The notes beneath the pieces were generated by a model. It saw only the letters and a list, made by a program, of their open reading frames with translations, was not told the origin of the DNA and did not search any database. Positions 7,709 to 16,590 of a stretch of DNA of 64,000 nucleotides are shown piece by piece (within the stretch, counting starts at the first letter, position 1; every line of letters begins with the position of its first letter). Made by a program: the position numbers and the translations under genes. This stretch comes from Nocardia pneumoniae NBRC 100136 (GTDB lineage: Bacteria > Actinomycetota > Actinomycetes > Mycobacteriales > Mycobacteriaceae), in NCBI RefSeq assembly GCF_000308755.1, contig NZ_BAGF01000152.1, positions 186,001 to 250,000 of the forward strand, read 5' to 3'.

Positions 7709-9256
7709 CTACACTCCGGTGCGCTGGCGCTCGCGGAAGCGCTTCTCGAATCCGGCGACGAATTTCGTGGGGGGAACCGAGGAGGAGGACGGTTCCAGCA
7801 CGCCGTCGTCGGCGATGTAGAAGATGGCTCGGCCGATGGCGATTTCGCCCTGCGGCACAGGGACGTACACCATCCAGCCGCAGCTGATCCGGTCGGCGAC
7901 GAGCTTGTCGAGAGGGTACCCGCTGGTGTCGAGACCGCGCCCGAGCACGTACTGCCGCACCCGGGCGATCGCGAGCGGCTCCGGCATCGAGTCCGGCACC
8001 TCGATCACCAACCCGGCCATGCGGAGTTGGTACAGGGCACCGTCGACATCATGAACAGCGTCCCCGAACATATTCGCCACGGTGTCGCGGGTTACCACAC
8101 CCGCCTCCGCCGCGGTAACCAAAGTCATTGCCGCCGAGCGCTGCTCGGCACTCGGCTGCCGCGTCAGCAGGCGAGCCACGATATCGGATATGGTATCGGC
8201 GCTCCACACACCGGGGATCGCGGGGGCGCACTGCTCGGCCGCCGGGGACTCGCCCCGATACCACCGACCGGCCTCCCACCAGTAGCAGAACGACATCAGA
8301 CCGGTCTCGGCACGCGGGTTCAACACCGGGTCCGCCACCCATTCCGGAGCTCCGGCAAAGAAATTCGGCATCTCGCCGCCGTCGTTGTAGGCGGCGTCCA
8401 AAGCCGGGGCATTCCACACGCCGCCCGACAGCACGGCACGGCCGTTCAGCAGTGAACACAAGGTGGAGCCGCTGCGCCGAGAACCTTCGAACCAGGCCAG
8501 TGACGGCATCATCCGCGGGCCCCACTCGGAGCCGACCGCGACGAACGCCGCCGCGATCGTCGCCCACCGTGCCCACATCACCGGGAACGGAGGGAGTTCG
8601 TTCTCCACCAGTTCCGACCACACCTCGGCGGCCCGGTCCGCCCGCGCCGCGACGGCGGCTCGCTGGGGGCTGCGCGTCTGCCTGCCGTCGTGCCCGATGT
8701 AGGCCGCCAACCACACAGGAAGCCGCTCACGCGGATACCGATCGATGTCCGCGCGGTACTCCGCGGGAGAGAACAGTTGCTCTTTCGGGAAGGGGCGTTC
8801 GCCGTAGTCCTGGTCGACGTCGACCACGCCGTCCGCGGTCACATGCAGCAGCAACCGCCACCACGGGCCCGAATCGTCGTCCGCCGCAACTCTCCGATGC
8901 GCGCGAACCAGTTCCAGAACCCCCTTCGACACCTCCGCCGCCACCTCGGTGTCGCCGACGGAGAACACGGCCTGCGCTGCGTCGGCCGTGACGGTCACCG
9001 CGAATTCCGCGTAGAGCGCACGCCAGTCGTCGGGCGCCGCGCTCGTCAACTGATCGACGATCCGCTGAATGACATCCGCAGGTTCGTCCGCGCCGCGCGG
9101 CTGCTCGGCGCCCTCCCCGGCGACCGATGCATCGTCGGCGTTCGCTCCGGAGATGGCGGGCTGCGCCTGCTCGTCGAGACCCGCCAGGGTGAACGGGACA
9201 TCCGGACTGTCCTCCGCTGCGGGCTCGTCCCTGTCATCCTTGTCCTGTCCCGTCAT
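7709..9256 (-). CDS. Large protein with an N-terminal YezG-like (immunity-type) domain
   Basis: From the ATG at 9256 the protein has 515 residues. After an acidic, disordered leader (about residues 1-65), residues 66-190 carry a YezG/DUF600-like core: DVIQRIVDQL, WRALYAEFAV, then GPWWRLLLHVTADGVVDVDQ and DYGERPF, and YRADIDRYPRERLPVWLAAY. YezG-type proteins are known as immunity factors of toxins secreted by type VII systems. The middle (about 220-340) is unassigned, with GGVWNAPALDAAYNDGG and MSFCYWWEAGRWYRG. The end (about 455-510) has AIGRAIFYIADDGVLEPSSS and FVAGFEKRFRER, an ending I associate with actinobacterial immunity-like proteins. A longer start at 9313 is possible. It lies 2.5 kb before the ESX/giant-protein operon, on the opposite strand; a link to it is inference. 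Confidence 0.7.
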   Translation of the reverse strand: MTGQDKDDRDEPAAEDSPDVPFTLAGLDEQAQPAISGANADDASVAGEGAEQPRGADEPADVIQRIVDQLTSAAPDDWRALYAEFAVTVTADAAQAVFSVGDTEVAAEVSKGVLELVRAHRRVAADDDSGPWWRLLLHVTADGVVDVDQDYGERPFPKEQLFSPAEYRADIDRYPRERLPVWLAAYIGHDGRQTRSPQRAAVAARADRAAEVWSELVENELPPFPVMWARWATIAAAFVAVGSEWGPRMMPSLAWFEGSRRSGSTLCSLLNGRAVLSGGVWNAPALDAAYNDGGEMPNFFAGAPEWVADPVLNPRAETGLMSFCYWWEAGRWYRGESPAAEQCAPAIPGVWSADTISDIVARLLTRQPSAEQRSAAMTLVTAAEAGVVTRDTVANMFGDAVHDVDGALYQLRMAGLVIEVPDSMPEPLAIARVRQYVLGRGLDTSGYPLDKLVADRISCGWMVYVPVPQGEIAIGRAIFYIADDGVLEPSSSSVPPTKFVAGFEKRFRERQRTGV

Positions 9257-9531
9257 CGGACGTGAAACCTTCCAGCCATTGCCGTTCCGCACACTTGCGC
9301 TCTCGAAATACACCGGCCGATATCGATGTCGCCCGATCGCGGACGAATGCGACCGGTCGATACTTCACCCATCGGGCTCCGGTTCATAAACATGGTTCCA
9401 CGAATTTCCGCGCGCGGGTTGGCTCAACACAAGTGCCGCGCTCAAGGGACTGTAAATTCTCCATATATCGCACCACCGTTCGAATGGTGGCGCCAGGCTG
9501 CACGGACCACCGAACCGTAGATGCGCGGCGA

Positions 9532-10011
9532 CTACACCGCCGAGCGACCGTTGACGAACGAGCACCGCCGGCATTCCGGTGTCGGCAGCTGCGAATTCAG
9601 CCGATGCGTGTATCTATCCAGTTCCGCCGCCACCAGCGCGAGACCCTCACTCCTGCATTCCAAGTCGACGGGCATATATTCCGTCCCCGCGAACATCGCC
9701 TCAGCCGCGGTGAAACCGTGCCATCCGGCTGGCAAGCGTCGGCGGCCCGCTTCGAATATGCCGCGGCGGGCGCGGCCTGTGGGAGCTGCTGGTGCAGGAT
9801 GGGTAGTGAGTAAGGAAGTCGCCACAGTCCGGACCAGCGGGCCCACGTTATGGGTGAACTCGGTCCTAGCGGCGCCCGGATGACCGGCGACGGCGATCGC
9901 CTGCGCGCCGGCGGCAGCGAGGCGCTGCTGCAGTTCGAAGGTGAACACCCCGCCGCATCGAAGGTCGCCTATCTCAATGGGAGCACGCGGCGGCATCTGG
10001 TTGGCTGCCAC
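9532..10011 (-). pseudogene. Short-chain dehydrogenase remnant with a deletion
   Basis: The frame reads VAANQMPPRAPIEIGDLRC and then jumps to GGVFTFELQQRLAAAGAQ and IAVAGHPGAARTEFTHNVGP. These are two blocks of an actinobacterial SDR (the VSSxAANQ region, and the helix and strand after the active site). Between them the roughly 25 residues holding the catalytic Tyr-x-x-x-Lys (usually YGQSKLANLLF) are missing. The N-terminal Rossmann motif is not found upstream. The enzyme cannot work; this is a pseudogene. Confidence 0.6.
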
Positions 10012-10182
10012 GGTAAGTCCATTGCCGAACTGCGGGTCTCCCGGGTGGCGCGCTGCGCGAGATGTTCACGCAGGACGGAACTTCAACTGCCCTTGTACTG
10101 CGGCGTCAACATGGCACCGCCCGTACGAGCACACCGCCCATGGCCGCCACTACCGGGAGGGATCACGAACTACTGCTGGAGG

Positions 10183-10605
10183 CTAGACGCCGTAGGGGTG
10201 GCAGGTGGCCACGGCCTCGGCGAAGTAGGGCCACTTGATCTTGCTGAAGGTGTTGGGCCCATAGATGCCGTCGGCGGCGGTACCCGCATTCTTCTGGGCA
10301 CTGATCAAGGCATCTCTGGTCCTGGGGCCGAATTGGCCGTCAATGGACAGATTGTGACCGTAGCACTGCTTCAACGCGACCTGGAGGGCTTTGACGGCGT
10401 CACCCGAGTCGCCCTGGCGCATTGTGCAGCCATCGCTGCCGCGCGCCGGCAGCTTGGCGACTCGGCCGTTGCGGTCTTCGTGGTGGAAGGTGGCGTGGCA
10501 AGCGTCGGCTGCGTTCGCGGGCGCCGCAGTAATCACGCTCAGCACGGTGCCGGTCAGCAGGGCGGCGGCGATGGACGCCGCCACCTTGGTGCGCATGTTT
10601 CCCAT
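10183..10605 (-). CDS. Secreted peptidoglycan-binding protein
   Basis: The 140-residue protein starts with a Sec signal peptide: MGNMRTK, a hydrophobic core AASIAAALLTGTVLSVI and an APANA-A cleavage site at about residue 33. The mature part is a single PG_binding_1 domain (about residues 60-128) with QGDSGDAVKALQVALKQCYG, IDGQFGPRTRDALISAQK and GIYGPNTFSKI. This domain binds cell-wall peptidoglycan. Three or four Cys residues probably form disulfides. There is no catalytic domain, so it may be an adaptor or inhibitor-like wall protein. GAGGAA sits a few bases before ATG 10605; ATG 10596 is an alternative start. A decayed relative lies at 11500. Confidence 0.85.
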   Translation of the reverse strand: MGNMRTKVAASIAAALLTGTVLSVITAAPANAADACHATFHHEDRNGRVAKLPARGSDGCTMRQGDSGDAVKALQVALKQCYGHNLSIDGQFGPRTRDALISAQKNAGTAADGIYGPNTFSKIKWPYFAEAVATCHPYGV

Positions 10606-11499
10606 GGTTCCTCATTCTCGTTCCTGGGGCATTCGGATAGTTACTACCGCAATCGATAGTCCGGGCGGTCCGGCCGTTCCCGGCAGGATCGGTTCCGTCA
10701 TCAATATCGTCACAACCGAGGTAAACGAAACGCTCGGAAGAGGTCTCAGTCGACTCTTTACAGTGCCTTTGGAAAGCTCCGGTCCCATATGGGTGCCCAA
10801 ACTCAAGAGACCGTAAAATCTGCATCGAAGATCCATATGAATCGATCGGCTAGAGGTGCGGCCGGACGGTCCAAGATGTGACCCATCTCGATCGGGTATG
10901 AATCTCAAAGGGATGTAGTACTGGTCAGCGGGCTCGGATCGGTGCTTGCGCCGTGCTGCCGCCGATTCTCGGAAAGATGACGATTCTGACTTGCTCGCGC
11001 TGGAAGTCACCAGCTACCGGTTTGGCCTATCGGGAACCCGTGCTGCACAAATCAACGTTGCGACGAACCTTGTGCGTAACCTCTGGTCCAATGCCGTGAT
11101 CTTCTGTGGGCACTTCCCGGACGCTGCTGATAAGTTCGATGTCGACCAACCTCGAGACAAGTTGGCCCTGCCCGACAGGTTTCTCCGTCGATCTGTCGAT
11201 GACGCGCCCGAGATCAATTCGGAACGAAAGTTCCTCGGATCTCCCTACTTCCATGGTCCGGTACGCAGCGGTGGGTCCCTGTCAGCCCGGCGACAGGTAG
11301 GCGCCGTGGTCTTCGCTCTGCGCTCGCTGCGATCGGAGGTCCTCGATCGAGACCGGCGTTGTCAGGCGGCAACGCTCGGGAGTGTGAGAAATCGTGCAAG
11401 TCCGGGTGATTCGCCCGGGCCGCACCCACGTGTGATGGACGGGTTTGGTGGCCGCCCACGGCGAGGCGGTCGCGCGAACCGGGCAAGGGAGGGTGTCGG
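10606..11499. other. Nearly 0.9 kb without a recognisable gene
   Basis: Frames are open on both strands but none shows a recognisable domain. A minus-strand frame at 11027-11254 has slightly protein-like composition (VGQGQLVSRLVDIELI) and could be a worn gene. No repeats or hairpins stand out. Confidence 0.4.
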
Positions 11500-11629
11500 A
11501 ACCCGCTGTCAGCTGTCGGAGGGTGACTCGGGCGAAGCGGTGATCGCGCTGCAGGGCTCGCTGAACCGGTGCTACAACGCCGGGCCAACTATCGCCAGGA
11601 TCGGCACGGGTGCGAGAACCCGTTCGTAG
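11500..11629 (+). pseudogene. Peptidoglycan-binding domain remnant
   Basis: The frame reads CQLSEGDSGEAVIALQGSLN and RCYNAG, matching the first half of the PG_binding_1 domain of the gene at 10183 (CTMRQGDSGDAVKALQVAL...CYG). The expected IDGxFGPRT block appears only as a scrambled piece and a stop follows at 11627. No signal peptide is in frame close by. It looks like a truncated duplicate. Confidence 0.5.
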
Positions 11630-11748
11630 CAACTGCCTCCTCAAGCAAATGTAAAGAACTTCGGTGTGCATGGTATCTGCGTTGACAGCGGTGCCCGCGC
11701 TGAGCGAGCGTTGCATGTACGTTCCGGGATACAGCGGGGAGGATGCTC

Positions 11749-12528
11749 GTGGTGATGCGGCGTTGGCGTCTCACCGGACTGGAATTCGTCGCGCTGTGGG
11801 AGGACATGCGCGAGTCGGGAGTGCTGCCGAGCCCTTTCGGGTTCACGTGTCGAATTCCACTGTACCGCGACTACCTGGAGGCGAAGAAGGCCGCAGGCGT
11901 GGCGGTACGGCGGCGGCTCGGTGACGGATTCGAGGACGTGCTCGATGTGGTCGCCAAGCCCGATATCAGAATCGTGACGAAGGGCGTTGATCTCACAGAG
12001 GAGGGGGCTCAGATCCGGCTGCAGGCGGCGCGTCGCGGGAGTGACGCATATCTGCTCGAACAGCTGTGGGGCGAGCCCGGTGAGCACGGCGGTGAATTCA
12101 TAGTCGAGCAGCACCCCGTCCTGGAATTGGGTACCGCCGTGGCAGCCCGTATACCCGACGCCGCGGCGGGCGAACTCGGCAGCGTCGATCTGATTTCCCA
12201 CACCGCGACGGAGCTGGATCAGGAATACGGGCGATCGCTGACTCGCGAGCCTGCCGAAGACCCCGGATGGCATCGGGCAGAGCGATTCCTTCGCTCGTCG
12301 GTCACGGGTATCGGAATCATCTCCGTCGAGCAGGGCATCTCCCGATTCGGGCCGCAGTATGCCGCCAAACGCGCACTTCAATGGCGCGATCTGGACGACG
12401 ACGGCAGATACGTCATCACCGACCGGGACGATCCGATGGCCTTCGGGGTCGATGCGAATGGGCTGACCGCTCGTATCGATGCCCTCATCGCCGACGTGGT
12501 CAGGGCGATCAAGGACGGACGGCGATGA
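11749..12528 (+). CDS. EspG-like ESX (type VII secretion) chaperone
   Basis: The protein has about 259 residues, the usual size for EspG. The N-terminus RRWRLTGLEFVALWEDMRES then GVLPSPFGF corresponds to the EspG opening (LTGLEF..LWE......LP.P). Later come LGDGFEDVLDVVAKPDIRIV and an alternating beta part with HTATELDQEYGRSLT. EspG proteins bind PE/PPE-type substrates in the cytoplasm and deliver them to the ESX machinery. The start is placed at GTG 11749 because GGGGAGG ends directly before ATG 11743, too close for that start; GTG 11752 and ATG 11755 also fit. It is the first gene of a five-gene co-directional group, 41 bases before the next start. No membrane or ATPase ESX component lies in the window. 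Confidence 0.7.
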   Translation: MVMRRWRLTGLEFVALWEDMRESGVLPSPFGFTCRIPLYRDYLEAKKAAGVAVRRRLGDGFEDVLDVVAKPDIRIVTKGVDLTEEGAQIRLQAARRGSDAYLLEQLWGEPGEHGGEFIVEQHPVLELGTAVAARIPDAAAGELGSVDLISHTATELDQEYGRSLTREPAEDPGWHRAERFLRSSVTGIGIISVEQGISRFGPQYAAKRALQWRDLDDDGRYVITDRDDPMAFGVDANGLTARIDALIADVVRAIKDGRR

Positions 12529-12569
12529 GATGGCCGCACTATTTTCGGTCGATGGGCAGGAGGTGAGCG

Positions 12570-14645
12570 GTGGACGACCACGATGACGATCAGTCGACGG
12601 CTCAGCAGGATACGTCCGAGACCGACGTGCCCAGCGAGGACTCCACCGAGACGACGGATCCGTTCGGCACCGGTGACGAGACCACCGCGCTGGGGTTGAA
12701 TGATCTTATTACGCTGGCTACCGACGGCGAATATAACGCCGACGGCGAGCTGGAGCGCCTGTACCTCGAGGATGGTGCGGCGTACGAGTGTGCGGATTTG
12801 TGCACGGCCGCCATCAATGGGGTCGATGCCGTTCGCTGGTTTGCCGGGCACAACGGTTTCACCGATCAACCCTTCTCCAATCAGCCATCCGGTACGGGAA
12901 TGGCTGATAAGTTCAACTTGTCGGGTACAATAATCGCTGACGGCCTGGAGATGCTGGGTTCAAATCTCCGCGCCCTGCAGGAGTTGTTCGTGGCGGCGCA
13001 GAAGGCGTACGAACAAGCTGAGGGTGAGAGTGCTGCGCACTTTGGCAAAATCGGTGATGTTGTTGTTCCTCCGACATTGTCGGATCTTTCGGCCAGTGGA
13101 CCATTTGCGTTTTCGTACGTAGACTACACCGGGCTTTTCGCGCAGACCGATGTCAATCCCTACGGTAGCCCCGACAGTCCATCGGGTGAGGTTCTCGGAT
13201 TCGGTCAGTATGGTGGATTCCTCAAGACTCCATCGGGGAGTGAAAATCCGTACGACTTGTCCTGGGGTGATCTTTACGAACTCGGTGAGGACATCAGGGC
13301 GCGGGATACCGTGAGTATGTCGTATGAGATGGCGCGGAATTGGGCGTCGGTGGGAAACGCAATACCTAATGTGGTCGACGAACTTATCGGACGTCTGAAG
13401 TCGGTAACCCAATCGAAGTGGGAGGGACCAGGCTCGGCGCAAGCCTTCGAGACGGTCAACGTCGTCGTGGCGGACGCTTGGCCTTTGTCCCAGGCCGCTC
13501 TTGCCCTGAGTGGTCTCTACGCTCACGTAGCGGCTTGCCTCGACAAGACGCAGGAGGAGATGCCGCCCGATCCGGATCCGCCGACCACCCTCTGGAAATG
13601 GAACGGTTGGAATCCCGAGGGGTTGTTTTTGTACCATTCCATCTCTGGAGTTGACGATGACGAAGTCAACAAATACCGGGAATACATGGAAGACTATTAC
13701 GAGTCAAAGTTCGAATACCTGGACGATTATGTCCCCGAGGCTCCACTGCCGGAGAACCGTTTGGGCGGTGACTACGGAGGCGCCGGCGCGGGTACCGGCG
13801 ATCAGACCACCCAAGACTATTTGAACGAACTCTTCGGTGCCGGAGACGATGGTGGATCGTCCGGTAGCGGTGGTGGATTGCCCGCCGCCGGACTCGAAAC
13901 CGCCGGTTACGAGTCGGCCGATCCGGGCGCGTTGTCGCCCACCGATTACTCCGCGTACGAGGAGTACGCCGCCCAGCAGGAGGAGGCGGCGCGTGCGCAG
14001 GAGGAGGCCGCGCGGCAGCAGGCCGAACAGCAAGCGGCGAGTGCGATGCCAAATGCGCTGGGACAAGGGATTCGGGATGCGGCGAGTGCCGCGCAGCAAC
14101 TGGCGAATCCGTCGCTCACACCGTCGTCATTGGCGACGCCGGCCCTCCCCAGCGGTTTGGACCCGAGCAGGGCGTCGAGTCTCTCGCCAAGTGGGTTGCG
14201 CGGCGGTGGCGCCGGGAGCGGTGTGGGCAGCGGTACCGGCACCGCGACACCCAAACCCGCCTATGAAGCGTCGAAGTTGTTCCCGCGCGCGAGTATTGCC
14301 GGTTCGGCGACGTCCTTCGGCGCGACGGCCTCGCAGATTTCGGCGGGGCCGACCGCGGGCATGCCCGGTTCCCCCGGTGCGGCCGGTGCGCCAGGTGCCA
14401 GGAACGGTCAGGAGAACAAGCACGAGCGGCCCCAGTACCTGACCCACGCCGACAACATGGATGAGGCGTTGGGCGAGGCCGTGGACATGACCAGGCCCGT
14501 GGTGGGCGAGGCAGCGCCGCGGCCGGAATCGACGCCCCCGCCTGCGGCCGTGGTCCCGTCGAACGGCGAGCGTCCGCCCGCTCCGGTCGCCCCGAGGCCG
14601 AGCAGGCGGCAGGCGCCGCCGCGGCAGGAGGCGCCGCAGTCATGA
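12570..14645 (+). CDS. Large ESX-locus protein, acidic start and Ala/Gly/Pro/Gln-rich C-terminus (PPE-like substrate candidate)
   Basis: The 691-residue protein begins at GTG with an excellent AGGAGG six bases upstream. Residues 1-45 are highly acidic (MDDHDDDQSTAQQDTSETDV). Residues 100-320 are helical, with ESX-type features: NLRALQELFVAAQKAYEQAE, a W-containing turn, and VDELIGRLKSVTQSKWEGPG followed by a long amphipathic helix. The second half is low-complexity: Gln/Glu/Ala coiled coil (EEAARAQEEAARQQAEQQAA, about 470-490) and Gly/Pro/Ser-rich spacer, ending in a basic Pro-rich tail. Its place between an EspG-like chaperone gene and a WXG100-like gene suggests a PPE-like partner or substrate. 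It is not a classical PPE sequence. The stop lies 15 bases before the next start. Confidence 0.75.
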   Translation: MDDHDDDQSTAQQDTSETDVPSEDSTETTDPFGTGDETTALGLNDLITLATDGEYNADGELERLYLEDGAAYECADLCTAAINGVDAVRWFAGHNGFTDQPFSNQPSGTGMADKFNLSGTIIADGLEMLGSNLRALQELFVAAQKAYEQAEGESAAHFGKIGDVVVPPTLSDLSASGPFAFSYVDYTGLFAQTDVNPYGSPDSPSGEVLGFGQYGGFLKTPSGSENPYDLSWGDLYELGEDIRARDTVSMSYEMARNWASVGNAIPNVVDELIGRLKSVTQSKWEGPGSAQAFETVNVVVADAWPLSQAALALSGLYAHVAACLDKTQEEMPPDPDPPTTLWKWNGWNPEGLFLYHSISGVDDDEVNKYREYMEDYYESKFEYLDDYVPEAPLPENRLGGDYGGAGAGTGDQTTQDYLNELFGAGDDGGSSGSGGGLPAAGLETAGYESADPGALSPTDYSAYEEYAAQQEEAARAQEEAARQQAEQQAASAMPNALGQGIRDAASAAQQLANPSLTPSSLATPALPSGLDPSRASSLSPSGLRGGGAGSGVGSGTGTATPKPAYEASKLFPRASIAGSATSFGATASQISAGPTAGMPGSPGAAGAPGARNGQENKHERPQYLTHADNMDEALGEAVDMTRPVVGEAAPRPESTPPPAAVVPSNGERPPAPVAPRPSRRQAPPRQEAPQS

Positions 14646-14660
14646 CGAGAGGAGTCATCA

Positions 14661-14966
14661 ATGGGTGAAGTCTGGGCCGACCCGGATGGGATGCGCAAGG
14701 CGAGTGGGCGTGCCGAGCTCGCCGCCGACTGCAACGACCGGCTCGTGCGGAAGCTCGAGGGCATCAAGGATGACGTGGAGGCTTGCGGCAGTGGGGACCG
14801 CTATCACCAGCAATTCTGGAAAGGCGGCGCCGAGGAGTTCGTGGACGCGCTCATCGAAGTGGTGGAGGCCCGTAGAGATGGGTTTGTCGCGATCTGCGAC
14901 AACCTGAAGACCGGCGCCGATATGTACGACGTGACCGAGAGCGGATCGGCGTCGGGTTTTTCCTGA
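14661..14966 (+). CDS. WXG100-like small secreted protein
   Basis: The protein has 101 residues, the typical WXG100/ESAT-6 size. It begins GEVWADPDGMRKASGRAELA and has two predicted helices around a central turn: residues 15-45 (LAADCNDRLVRKLEGIKDDV) and 60-85 (GGAEEFVDALIEVVEARRDG). FWKGG at the turn takes the place of Trp-x-Gly, and YDVTE ends the second helix, close to the YxxxD/E export signal. Such proteins form helical hairpin dimers exported by ESX systems. AGAGGAG lies six bases before ATG 14661. It probably pairs with its neighbour or with the N-terminal domain of the giant protein. Confidence 0.75.
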   Translation: MGEVWADPDGMRKASGRAELAADCNDRLVRKLEGIKDDVEACGSGDRYHQQFWKGGAEEFVDALIEVVEARRDGFVAICDNLKTGADMYDVTESGSASGFS

Positions 14967-14993
14967 TACGAAATCTATTGAGGCGTGGGTGCG

Positions 14994-15563
14994 ATGAGGG
15001 ACAGAATGTCGAAGGGTGCGGTGTCGGCGGCGATGGACATGCTGCAGGAGCAGTTGCGCGGCATCGCCGAATTCGAGCGGCAACGTACCGCGCTGACCTC
15101 GACCGCCACCGCTCTGGACGGAGCCGTCGAAGTAACCGTGAACTGCGACGGCCAGCTGACCGGCACGTACTTCGCCGACGACATCAGCTGGATCAGTCCC
15201 GCGGATCTCGCTGCCGCGGTGACGGCCGCGGCGAAGGCCGCCGCGGTCGATGTCGCGCGGCGCACCGAGGAACTGCGAGCGCCGCTGATGAGCGCGGGCG
15301 AGCAGTTGCCGACCGTGTCGGATCTCGTCCTCGGATTGCCTGATTTCGATATGGAACTGCCGGTTCCACCGCGCCCGCGCGCTTTCATCGAAGCCGAATC
15401 GGACCAAGCCGCCGCCGTGCCGACCGAGCTGACCCGTCGGTCGTCAGAGGTGCTGGCCGACCCCGACGAGTCGTCGCCGGCCATCGAGCTTTCCGACGCG
15501 GAGCCCTACGAGGAGGCGGCGGCCGACCGGGGATCCGAGGTCGCGGATTCGGGTTGGGGTTAG
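14994..15563 (+). CDS. YbaB/EbfC-like protein of the ESX locus
   Basis: The protein has about 189 residues. The first 100 follow the YbaB/EbfC pattern: a long helix (AMDMLQEQLRGIAEFERQRT), then VEVTVNCDGQLTGTYFADD as the beta meander, then AVTAAAKAAAVDVARRTEEL as the closing helix. The C-terminal 80 residues are acidic, Pro/Glu-rich and probably disordered. YbaB-like proteins are common in actinobacterial ESX loci (EspL type). GTG 14985 is open but has no ribosome site; ATG 14994 has GAGG about ten bases ahead and ATG 15006 has GAGGGA at good distance, so the true start is one of these two. The stop is six bases before the giant frame. Confidence 0.75.
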   Translation: MRDRMSKGAVSAAMDMLQEQLRGIAEFERQRTALTSTATALDGAVEVTVNCDGQLTGTYFADDISWISPADLAAAVTAAAKAAAVDVARRTEELRAPLMSAGEQLPTVSDLVLGLPDFDMELPVPPRPRAFIEAESDQAAAVPTELTRRSSEVLADPDESSPAIELSDAEPYEEAAADRGSEVADSGWG

Positions 15564-15569
15564 CCGCCC

Positions 15570-16590
15570 GTGGCAGTGTGGAACCCGGAGTTCCTCGGTC
15601 CGCTCGGCTGGGTCACCGGCGGTGTGGTGCCGCAGGACGACCCCGAGGACATGTGGTTCATCGGGGAATTGCTGGCGGGTGAACTCGCCGACTTGGTCGA
15701 GAACGGGGCCATCGCGGACGCGACGGTCCTGACCCTTCTCGATACGGTGGCATCGCTCGGTGGCGTCGGTGGGAACAAGTTCGCCGAGGTGCTGCGCCGG
15801 TTCCAATCGGGTGAAGTCGACCTGGCCGACGCCCTTCGCCTGATCGGGGAGATCTTCGCCCAGTACGGCGACCAACTCGAAGAGATGATCGTCGGCGCGT
15901 GGGTGGCGCTCGGGGTCCTGGCCGTGCAGCTGGCGTGGACGCAGTCCTTCGGCCCGGCCGGCACCGCTATCGGATGGGGGTTGATCAAGCGCGCCCAGAA
16001 CTGGTTTCTGCGAATGGGCGAGCGGGGGATGAAGGTCGTCCAGTGGATCACCTCGCCGCTGAAGTCCAAGCACCCTGTCCCGTTTCATGTCACTTCGAAT
16101 CTGTTGTTCCAGGGTTTGGAGGAGGTGGGGGAGGAGGTCGCCGAAACCATCGTCACGACCGCCATCACCGAGGCCGTGCTCGACGAGGAGCGGCCTGAGC
16201 ACGAATTCGACCCGAAGGCCTTCTGGGCCAATCTCGGGTACGCCGCGCTCGGCGGCTTCACCGGTGGCGCTACCGGGTATGGGCTGTTCCGGAGGTCCTG
16301 GCAGTGGGATCTGCCGCTCACTCCGATGGGCGGCGCGGTCCGCGGTGGAATCACCGCCGGTGGTGCCGGTCTGGCGGGCCAGGCCGCGCCGTATCTGCTG
16401 AATGGCCTGATCACGGGGGACTGGGGTACGTCGCTACAGGAATGGGTCGGCAGCACCGTGTCGAGTGCTGGGCCCAATATCATTTACGGCGCCAAGGGGA
16501 TGGACGACTTCAGCGGTCAGCCACTGGAAACGCTGACCAAGTTCAAGCCCTGGATGAGCGACGGCGAGGCACAGGCGCGCGGTGATCTCC
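15570..16590 (+). other. Domain: WXG100-like / CpnT-type N-terminal region of the giant protein
   Basis: Residues 1-340 begin MAVWNPEFLGPLGWVTGGVV, with a helical ESX-type block following (MWFIGELLAGELADLVENG). A hydrophobic helix MIVGAWVALGVLAVQLAW lies near residues 108-125, and Gly-rich hydrophobic stretches (YAALGGFTGGATGYG; GGITAGGAGLAGQAAPYLL) at about 225-275. This is the layout of N-terminal domains of large actinobacterial toxins related to CpnT, which target the protein to type VII secretion. The hydrophobic stretches could help membrane passage; that is inference. Confidence 0.65.

Noticed and set aside
10946..11499. A continuous 227-codon plus-strand gene ending at 11629
   Set aside because: Only its last 40 or so codons resemble a known domain; the first part has no signal peptide or protein-like pattern.
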